64,000 nt of DNA from Vanessa cardui. Taxonomy: Eukaryota; Arthropoda; Insecta; Lepidoptera; Nymphalidae. The stretch spans positions 12,531,501 through 12,595,500 of the forward strand of contig NC_061130.1 in assembly GCF_905220365.1 (NCBI RefSeq), given 5' to 3'. A model generated the notes under the pieces. That model had not been told where the DNA came from. It saw only the letters and a program-made list of their open reading frames with translations, and searched no databases. Shown here piece by piece: positions 57,153 through 64,000 of this stretch. Made by a program: the position numbers and the translations under genes. How positions within the stretch are numbered: position 1 is the first letter of the stretch; the number at the start of each line of letters is the position of its first letter.

Positions 57153-57390
57153 GACGACCTCCATGGTCGAGTGGTGTGTACACCGGGTTTCATGGGTACG
57201 CTACTCTGAGGTCCCGGGTTCGATTCCCGGCCGAGTCGATGTAGATTATCATTAGTTTTCTATGTTGTCTTGTGTCTGGGTGTTTGTGGTACCGTCGTTA
57301 CTTCTGATTTCCATAACACAAGTGCTTCAGCTACTTACATTGGGATCAGAGTAATGTATGTGATGTTGTCTCATATTTATATATTTATAA
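57153..57390 (+). mobile_element. family C SINE (tRNA Leu/Ser-like head), full length
   Basis: The head has an A box TGGTCGAGTGGT as in class II tRNAs and a B box GGTTCGATTCC, followed by a 150-bp body with TGGGTGTTTGTGGTACCGTC and a TATTTATA-type tail. Confidence 0.82.
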
Positions 57391-57639
57391 GTCCTTCCCT
57401 ATCATAGGCCTTTTTCATAGATTGCGTTGCGAGCCAACTGTTAAAAAGTACGCAGGATCTTTGTCACCTGCCGAGAAAATGTATTTGACGCGTTACGTAA
57501 TACCTTGAATAGGGAGCCGTAAAAGATCGGCAGTACAGTTTGAAACTTTTTCTTGAAGGCTTTTTCTTCGTCACGAAGATTTCATGTTTACAGCGGTAAG
57601 CAACATTCTTGTTTACGTAAAGTTATTTTGTTTTGACAT

Positions 57640-57682
57640 ATATCGTATATATATATCGTATATATATATATATATATATATA
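57640..57682 (+). repeat. TA microsatellite
   Basis: TATATATCGTATATATATAT-type run. Confidence 0.9.
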
Positions 57683-58324
57683 AATCGCCAAAGACTTCTT
57701 GCATCTTCCCAAAGTACCACCCTACGGCGTCCACTGAATGTAACAACATTTCCAATGTTTTTAATGCATATATATGAATTTTATATCAGTATAATTTCAT
57801 GGGTTAACGCAGAATTTCGTTTAAATATGATTTGTTAATATTCGATTTCGCAAATTTCCCGGTCATTTAGCGCATCCGTGCACCACCTAAACCATCTTAT
57901 ATCCCGTATATGTCCGTATACTTTCTATACACTGCGTGAATGCTCCTGCGTCCATCAAAACGTATGCTTAAACCGATTCTATATAATGCCCTGTATATAG
58001 TACAGAGATTACGTTACCAATTTTACATCCATCTGTTTTAGAATATATAGCGATACCGAATACTGTTTTTGTAATCTTGCATTCATCGTACTGGTCAACT
58101 AGCTTCGAACTATACTAATGCTTATACTGCGTCCGTAGCCATAAGTACCTACTATTTTTAGGTTTGTATTTAAATTGCATTTTAATGTCACTGCAGCTTA
58201 GTGGTTAGCGAAATTAAAAATAAGAGTGACAGATGAAATAAGTAAGCTGACCACATAAATGAATTGGTGTAAAAAATAATCAGAAAGATAATTATAGTTT
58301 TAGTATATATTCAAAGACAAATTT

Positions 58325-58680
58325 AGAATATCTACGTACGGGTATTGCCGAGTAAAGGTAAGTTTGTTTAAATTATAAGCAGGTAAGTTAGTGTAAACAG
58401 GTCAGTTAAATATACAGGCGCAGTGGCGTACACAGGTAAATAAAAAGATAAATCTTTAAGTAGCCAAACTCATAGAAACAGGAAGGCAATCACGCGTAGG
58501 TGAATACTTCTACCAGTTCTACCCATGTTTTTGGGTAGAAGAATTCACCTTCTTATGTTTCTTAAAGCAGTTGCTGTAAACAGGTAAGTAGAAAGATATA
58601 TAACTATATATGGTTTGGTAAGTTAATGTACATGGGTGGGTTCAAAAATACAAAGAAGTTAATGCTGTATATAAAAAAGT
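58325..58680 (+). repeat. degenerate ACAGGTAAGTTA minisatellite, cluster 1
   Basis: AGGTAAGT or close variants at 58355, 58380, 58398, 58430, 58580 and 58617, spaced irregularly. It also contains an imperfect hairpin at 58498-58550 (AGGTGAAT ... ATTCACCT). Confidence 0.55.
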
Positions 58681-59444
58681 TCCGGTTAATTGAAGTGTAA
58701 TTTTTAATTATTAATTATAAAGTTCTTTATGTTTAATTTTAATTTGGTTTTGAAAAGATGTATAATAAATGTATGTAAATAAAAGCGTATTATAATATAA
58801 GTAGAATTTTATTTTCCATTTTATATACATAAGTAAAAAACTTTCTTAAAAATAAAAAAAACTGAAAATAACATAAATCACAAGGTAACCATATTCTTAA
58901 AATAATATTCATTATTAACAAAATTATTAAAATACTCTCAATGAAATCAACGTCGCTTTAATTTTTATATTAATCATTATTGATAATCTAAGACAAAAAA
59001 AACATAACTAACAAAAATATGCTAAAAGTAATGTAATTAGTCAACAATAATCAAATCACATTAATCAGTCTTCAAGTCATAATTTGATATGTATTACACA
59101 AAAGATACGAACACAAACCAGATATTTTTAAAAATTAATCATTGCTATACCCAGCCACTTTACTATTATTTTAATAACTCAAATATTATATAAATAAAAA
59201 TCCACACATACTGTCTGAGACATTCAAAATAACTTATCGCATTTTTGGTTTCATAAAAGTCCTGAAAATGATTTTTTATAATATTAACAGCTTCCTAATC
59301 ATCAACACCTATGTTAATCAATAGATTCCAATATTGTGGAACAGAAAAGACACTTGAACTGCACTCACATCTTTTCAAACACCATTAGTATTTAAAAGTT
59401 GTCTATCCTAACGGCCCATGAAGACGTCACTAATACGAATTCTT

Positions 59445-61853
59445 TCATTTCTTGGAGTAAATATTTTGCACAAAGACTTTGATCTTAAGCCAGTCTTTGT
59501 TGTGAAGGAGATCTCCGTATTTTTCTTTTAGTTTTTCACATTCGTGTCTTTTCGGTGGTTGACGATTTTTTATGTGGAGTTTGAAAAATTTTGTTACGAC
59601 ATTCTTCTGCTCTACTGTCCAAGGTACCAAGGTTCTTTTTTTACTTTTGTTTATTTTATTTTTGACATTTAATTGTGACATTTGTTCAATTTTCTGAAAA
59701 CCGGATGGTCCAGCTTGAGATAAATCATTATGATTGTTTATTTGTTGAAGGCAATCAGAGTTGACGTTTACGATAGAATCTAAATCATAGTCTAATATTT
59801 TATCATTATTAATGACTTCTTCTTCTAACTCCTCATCCATATCTAATTCAATTTCGTCCAGAGATTTACCTTTGAAGGCATCTCCTTTGCCGTCTTCCAT
59901 AAGTATTAAAAGTTTCGATATCTTGGCGGTTTGGTAAACGTCATCTGGTAATCGATACGATTTCTTATGTACTTCATTAGTATGACCCATGAATGTAGCT
60001 AGTTGCTCCTTATCATTTTCAGACATGCTAAATATTTGTGATAAGGTAGCCAAATGTTTTCTAAGTCTCGTAGCCGAGATTGCTTTTGGATTTTTGGCCC
60101 CAGATAATCTGGCATGCTTTTCAAGAACTTTGTAGCCATATATGGTGTTTTCATAACCAGGATTACCAAACAAAAATTGATTTGATGTAGTAGTAAAAAA
60201 AATATTTCTAACCGACAGTAATAGTTTTATGTCATCTTGAACCTCTTGACTAAACAGAACGGGTACTCCACGACCACGTTTACCCCGAATAACAACTCTC
60301 TTAAATTTCTTTACGAGTATCCGCTCAGAGACAGTGAGCGCACGATCAAATTCTTCATACTTATCAGAATTATTTTCACTTTCTAAATAGTCGTACAGTG
60401 TAATTCTTTGTAATTCTCCAGGCCTCCGCCTGTTCAACAATAAAACTCTACAATAAACAGTTTCTAAAAGTTCTATATATGTCGCAATATTTTGTAAGCC
60501 TTCTTTAATGCTTTTAGCCGCCTCCAAAGATCTTTTATTTAGGTATTCTTTTAAAATTTTCAAATCATTTGCTAAAGGAACAATAGTAACTTTATTCCAT
60601 TTCTTTTGGTTTAAATCAGTCGCAGCTTGACTAGAAATATCGTACTTCCAATTTGACTCTATGAGGTGTACCATGGTTTTTAAGTCTGCTTCTGCTTTGC
60701 CTGTTTCAACATCCATATACGGTCCTTGTTTTTTTAATGCCAACATTATTGCTATATGGCAGCATTGTTTTAAAGTAGTTGAAACATTCATTGCAAACGT
60801 AGGTGTTTCAAATCTGTCTTTTTGGCTGTCATATTTTCCTAACACTTTGGTTGCCTCTACGATAATATCGTAATGATTTGGTCGAAGGGCACAAAATAAG
60901 TCATTGATGGATGGGTCAACCTTTTTTATTTCAATTAATAATTTTGCTAGCTCTCTCATTTTTCTTGACACAACATTTGCAAAATGCTGTTCTCGGTGAG
61001 TTTTCAAATATTGGGACCCGAAAGCACATATTAGGTAGTCTGATTTTGCAATAAGTGATATCTTGTCTGCCCTCATTCGGGGAAATACTTTTTCTTTGAG
61101 CTTTTCATCTATTTTTAAATGACGTATTAGTAAATTTTGAGCTTCTGATTGAACATTTTTACTTGACTTTTTACCAGTGCATTTTTTTTTATGTTTCCAA
61201 AGTAATCTTTTTGAATAAAATCCCAGACAATCTGTACAAGGTAGATGTTCAGTAAATTTTTGTTTTCTCATGGGCTTAGTAACCTCTTTGGTATTTACAA
61301 GGTAGTTACCTTTTTTGCGTAGTGCTGCAATAAGCTGTCTCCTTTCTAGGCTTTTCTTTGGTTTTGATATAATTCTTTGCACGTCAGTTTCATAAATGTG
61401 GTTTCGAAATAAATGTCGAGCAAAATTTAAGACAAAAATCTCACAGTAAAAGCAGTAGTCTCTATCTCGAACTTTATTAGTACTTCTGGGTTTTCGCCTT
61501 TGGATTATTGTTAAACTGTCATTCGAAGTATCTTCCATTTGAGATTCATTATTAATATCTGTCCCATTATTTTTTGCGAATTCTTCTGTTGTATAATGTG
61601 GAAAAGATACAGGTTGTAGAAATTTTTTATCGACAACATCTAAATTGCAAGGAGAATTACTTATATGACTAACTTCACTATAGTTTATATTTCTATGCGA
61701 TGCTATAGATATATCAGATAAAGGAACACACTCTAATAACGATAAATTATTTTGAATACTTGCAGGTTTGTTGCAGGTCTGGTTTACCTCTTTAAGTATT
61801 GAAGATTGTTTCAATGTCCCAAATTCTTCTAGAAAAGAATCATCTGAACTAGT
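59445..61853 (-). CDS. recombinase gene exon 4 (main exon)
   Basis: The 2409-nt exon begins at the acceptor TATTTTTTACAG and carries both zinc fingers, the recombinase core and the C-terminal Myb-like domain. The ATG at 61868, which would add MYFLQ, lies inside the polypyrimidine tract of the intron and is not a real start. The frame is intact, without a stop or shift. The stop is TGA at 59445-59447. A possible AATAAA on the - strand lies at 58806-58811, which would give a long 3' UTR. Confidence 0.85.
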   Translation of the reverse strand, partial: TSSDDSFLEEFGTLKQSSILKEVNQTCNKPASIQNNLSLLECVPLSDISIASHRNINYSEVSHISNSPCNLDVVDKKFLQPVSFPHYTTEEFAKNNGTDINNESQMEDTSNDSLTIIQRRKPRSTNKVRDRDYCFYCEIFVLNFARHLFRNHIYETDVQRIISKPKKSLERRQLIAALRKKGNYLVNTKEVTKPMRKQKFTEHLPCTDCLGFYSKRLLWKHKKKCTGKKSSKNVQSEAQNLLIRHLKIDEKLKEKVFPRMRADKISLIAKSDYLICAFGSQYLKTHREQHFANVVSRKMRELAKLLIEIKKVDPSINDLFCALRPNHYDIIVEATKVLGKYDSQKDRFETPTFAMNVSTTLKQCCHIAIMLALKKQGPYMDVETGKAEADLKTMVHLIESNWKYDISSQAATDLNQKKWNKVTIVPLANDLKILKEYLNKRSLEAAKSIKEGLQNIATYIELLETVYCRVLLLNRRRPGELQRITLYDYLESENNSDKYEEFDRALTVSERILVKKFKRVVIRGKRGRGVPVLFSQEVQDDIKLLLSVRNIFFTTTSNQFLFGNPGYENTIYGYKVLEKHARLSGAKNPKAISATRLRKHLATLSQIFSMSENDKEQLATFMGHTNEVHKKSYRLPDDVYQTAKISKLLILMEDGKGDAFKGKSLDEIELDMDEELEEEVINNDKILDYDLDSIVNVNSDCLQQINNHNDLSQAGPSGFQKIEQMSQLNVKNKINKSKKRTLVPWTVEQKNVVTKFFKLHIKNRQPPKRHECEKLKEKYGDLLHNKDWLKIKVFVQNIYSKK

Positions 61854-63880
61854 CTGTAAAAAATACATTATTTATTTATAGAATTACTGAGATTGCAACT
61901 ACCTAACTTAATCGTTAGTATCAGTACAGTACACTACAGTAACAGCCTGTAAATTTCCCACTGCTGGGCTAAAGCCTCCTCTCCTTTTAAGGAGAGGGTT
62001 TGGATATTCCACCACGCTGGTCCAATGCGGGTTGGTGGAATGAACATGTGGCAGAATTTCGATGAAATTAGACACATGCAGGTTTCCTATGTTTTCCTTC
62101 ACTGCCGTGAAGACATCACGAGATGAATTATAAACACAAATTATATATAATATAGAGTGGTGCTTGCCCGATTTTGAGTCCGAAATCATCGGTTAAGATG
62201 CACGCCTTCTAACCATGGACTATCTCAGCTCATCGTTAGCATATTATTATGGTATTAGTTAGTTATTTTCTATTGAGTTTTTCCATATTTTAGAAACATA
62301 TAAGTTTTTTTATGCTATAGGTTGGCGGACGAGGATATGGGCCACCTGATGGTAAGTGGTCACCACCATCCATAGACAATGATGCTGTATAAAATATTAA
62401 CTGTTCTTTACATCATCAATGCGCATTAGATTATTTTTTATACTTACATGTTGTATTGGTGGGGTGTAAATTGAACATGTATCAGAAAAAGAAGATATTG
62501 AATCAGATATATCCTGCAACAAACACACAGAGTTTATGTAATTAATTAATGCAAAGAAATAAAGACTGAATGTTTTACTGAAGACAGAGAATAATCAATG
62601 ACGCAGCTACCATATAAGATCAAGGACAGTAGTAGTAGTAGGTTTCAAGATACATATAGTTAAGATAGACAGGTAAGTTAAATGTTACGGATAGGTAATT
62701 TCAAAGAACGGGTAGAGGAGGTTGTAGAGGTAAGACCTAGTAAATGGGTGAGTTACGTAGAGTTACGTCAGTTAGTGTTAGCAGGTAAATTAAGTGGAAC
62801 CAATAGCTAAGTAGTTGTTACAAGCACATTTAGAAACAAGGATAGATAAGTTGAGAGAATGGATAGAGAGAGTAATGTGAACAGGTAAGTTCTAGAAAAC
62901 GAGTAGTTCAAACGAGTTGATCTAATCAAGTAAATCAAATGATACGGATAGGTAAGTTGATTTATGTATGTAAGCTTTAGAGACAGATAAGTTGTATACA
63001 AGTAAGTTCAAGGACACGGGTAGCTGACGTTAGTCTTAGAAAAATAGGCTGGCAATACATACCTCAATTATTTTTTCTAGATTGTTTTCTTCACATTCTT
63101 GCTGGTTTTCTTTATTTTCGTGTTTTTCTAAAGATAAATAAAAATAATGTTTTATTATATTTTAGATGACGATTGTAATTATTTAACATAACTAACAAGA
63201 CATATAAAACCAATATTGTCTCAGCTTAAATAGTTTTAATGCGACGCAACAGTTAAGCCATTGAACTATTGTACATTAGAACGTTACAGATATATTTTTT
63301 AAATGAGTATTCTTCCTCATCTGCAATAAATAGTCGATTATTCAATAACCTATCTTAAACCGTATTATACAAAATAAGTAAACAGTAGTTATATGGCTAC
63401 CTAATAATTAATGTCTGTTATAGTAACATTCGTCTTCCGGATAATGGTCATAAATGGTATATTCACAAACAGGACACCAGAAAAATAAAGACTGAATGAG
63501 CCTTTTTATATCATCGCAAGTCATAGGTAGAACAAAATGTTCTACCATTGTATTATTAGCGATACGGTTGCCACAATTAATACAATAATTTTGCAAAATG
63601 AAATGAGTCGAATGCCAAGGCCAACACATTTTAGTCTTATAAAAGTATTTGAAATCACTTCTTTTAAATAATTGGTCCACATCAATTACAACTACCATTA
63701 TTACAAATATTATTTAGTACACAAGCGCCCTAACCGACAAACTAATTTAAACTGAGCTCACTTAAACAAACAATGAGTTAAGAACATACTATGTACTTAG
63801 ATATTAAATTTATAATATTTTTAATGTAGTTTTAAGTACTTACCATTTGCCAATTGAAGAATCCTTGCACTTCGTTTCAT
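59445..63880 (-). CDS. four-exon zinc-finger / tyrosine-recombinase protein, Crypton-like (858 aa)
   Basis: Exons on the - strand are 63880-63844, 63127-63063, 62513-62448 and 61853-59445 (37, 65, 66 and 2409 nt), joined at GT/AG sites with matching phases into 858 codons plus stop. The N-terminus is acidic and Ser-rich. A C2H2 finger (C190, C193, H203, H208) and a C2HC finger (C262, C265, H277, C281) follow. The tyrosine recombinase core has Arg533 in NRRRPGEL, Lys581 in IRGKRGRGVPV, Arg654 in TRLRKHLAT (Thr where His of HxxR usually lies), His680 in FMGHT, and nucleophile Tyr689 nine residues later. A Glu/Asp-rich linker and a Myb/SANT-like C-terminus with PW, W and IKVFVQN complete it. Such enzymes cut and rejoin DNA through a Tyr-DNA bond. 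The protein resembles multi-copy animal proteins linked to Crypton-type elements; whether this copy is mobile or domesticated is open. Confidence 0.82.
61936..62231 (-). mobile_element. family A SINE in intron 3 of the recombinase gene
   Basis: The reverse copy, nearly complete, from AGTAACAGCCTGTAAATTTC to the head reversed as CTATCTCAGCTC. It lies in the intron between exons 3 and 4. Confidence 0.85.
62320..62428 (-). mobile_element. family B repeat in intron 3 of the recombinase gene
   Basis: AGGTTGGCGGACGAGGATAT and TAAGTGGTCACCACCATCCA; it ends about 20 bp from the donor of exon 3. Confidence 0.75.
62448..62513 (-). CDS. recombinase gene exon 3
   Basis: The acceptor is GTTGCAG before 62513 and the donor GTAAGTATA after 62448. 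It gives exactly 22 codons in phase 0 (DISDSISSFSDTCSIYTPPI, then QH). The Ser/Asp-rich wording runs smoothly into TSSDDSFLEEF of exon 4. One other frame is also open but would not join exon 4 in phase. Confidence 0.72.
62655..63020 (+). repeat. degenerate ACAGGTAAGTTA minisatellite, cluster 2 (intron 2 of the recombinase gene)
   Basis: GACAGGTAAGTTAAATG, GATAGGTAATTT, GCAGGTAAATTA, AACAGGTAAGTTC, GATAGGTAAGTTG and ACAAGTAAGTTC recur at irregular spacing. Confidence 0.6.
63063..63127 (-). CDS. recombinase gene exon 2
   Basis: The acceptor is TTATCTTTAG before 63127 and the donor GTATGTATT after 63063. In the phase set by exon 1 it is fully open and encodes a Glu/Asn-rich stretch (KHENKENQQECEENNLEKII, then E). 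It ends in phase 0. Confidence 0.72.
63408..63698 (-). CDS. 96-aa cysteine-rich ORF inside intron 1 of the recombinase gene
   Basis: The ATG at 63698 opens 96 codons on the same strand as the host gene. The protein has seven Cys, including CINC near residue 39 and CPVC near residue 75, which could form a four-Cys zinc-binding knuckle, plus many aromatic residues. An open frame this long is unusual in such AT-rich DNA. I do not recognise the family. It could be a small nested gene, an alternative exon, or a remnant of a mobile element or virus; no clear splice acceptor precedes it. Confidence 0.35.
   Translation of the reverse strand: MVVVIDVDQLFKRSDFKYFYKTKMCWPWHSTHFILQNYCINCGNRIANNTMVEHFVLPMTCDDIKRLIQSLFFWCPVCEYTIYDHYPEDECYYNRH
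63844..63880 (-). CDS. recombinase gene exon 1
   Basis: The ATG at 63880 opens 12 codons, MKRSARILQLAN, plus one base before donor GTAAGTACTT. The single leftover G joins the two leading bases of exon 2 to make a Glu codon. The basic short start followed by an acidic stretch fits the rest of the protein. It is too short to find by ORF length alone. Confidence 0.7.
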
Positions 63881-64000
63881 TGTGTTTTAATTTTTAAATA
63901 ACTTTTAATAATATATGTTATTTGATAAATCACTGCGATGACAAATTTGCGTCTTACCGGGCGGGACGCAGTCTGTATTGAAAATTTGAAACATAAAACA

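Larger units (their letters stand above)
57391..59444. other. no gene seen; downstream of the recombinase gene
   Basis: A TA microsatellite, minisatellite cluster 1, and AT-rich DNA that may include the recombinase gene's 3' UTR. Confidence 0.5.

Noticed and set aside
57153..57240. A tRNA gene
   Set aside because: The A and B boxes are those of a SINE head; no full cloverleaf with acceptor stem was found and the copy continues into the SINE body.
60661..60873. A + strand ORF inside the recombinase exon
   Set aside because: It is antisense to the conserved protein and shows no features of its own.

Overview
The window looks like AT-rich intronic and intergenic DNA from a lepidopteran, most likely a nymphalid butterfly. 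The evidence is host-type spliced genes, a dense load of short tRNA-derived SINEs of the type common in butterflies (one family resembles the Heliconius Metulj SINEs), insect non-LTR retrotransposons, and one 200-N scaffold gap. There is nothing bacterial in it: no operons, ribosome binding sites, rRNA or CRISPR arrays.

Host gene 1 (+ strand, 10793 to beyond 55423) is a beaten-path (beat) family immunoglobulin-domain gene. Four coding exons can be placed with consistent splice phases: a signal-peptide exon (10793-10856), two exons making the first Ig domain (46139-46344 and 53520-53655), and the start of the second Ig domain (55290-55423). Intron 1 is about 35 kb and holds most of the window's mobile elements. 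The 3' exons are not in the window.

Host gene 2 (- strand, 63880-59445) is a four-exon gene for a protein of about 858 residues with two N-terminal zinc fingers, a complete-looking tyrosine recombinase core (R, K, R, H, Y) and a Myb/SANT-like C-terminus. It resembles proteins of Crypton-type elements. The long single-exon ORF hides three small upstream coding exons, and its first ATG lies inside an intron. A 96-residue cysteine-rich ORF sits in its first intron.

Mobile elements: (i) an R1-clade non-LTR retrotransposon at 24041-28103 with intact ORF1, internally deleted ORF2, poly(A) tail and a 14-bp target-site duplication; (ii) an older relative at 29600-30030 (-); (iii) the 3' part of an RTE-type element at 28661-29303 (-); (iv) a Jockey/CR1-type element at 13325-14640 interrupted by the N gap; (v) a Ty3/Gypsy LTR retrotransposon at 33975-40110 with near-identical terminal repeats, ruined coding frames and six tandem 77-80 bp repeats in its leader, each able to fold into a hairpin. 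Three SINE-like families (A, B and C below), many 3'-tail fragments of the Jockey/CR1 family and several unnamed dispersed repeats fill the rest.

Also notable are a perfect 97-bp inverted repeat (56174-56379), an unassigned 131-codon ORF without ATG start (19917-20312), and clusters of a degenerate ACAGGTAAGTTA repeat on both sides of the recombinase gene's large exon. Remaining stretches are AT-rich DNA in which I see no gene.
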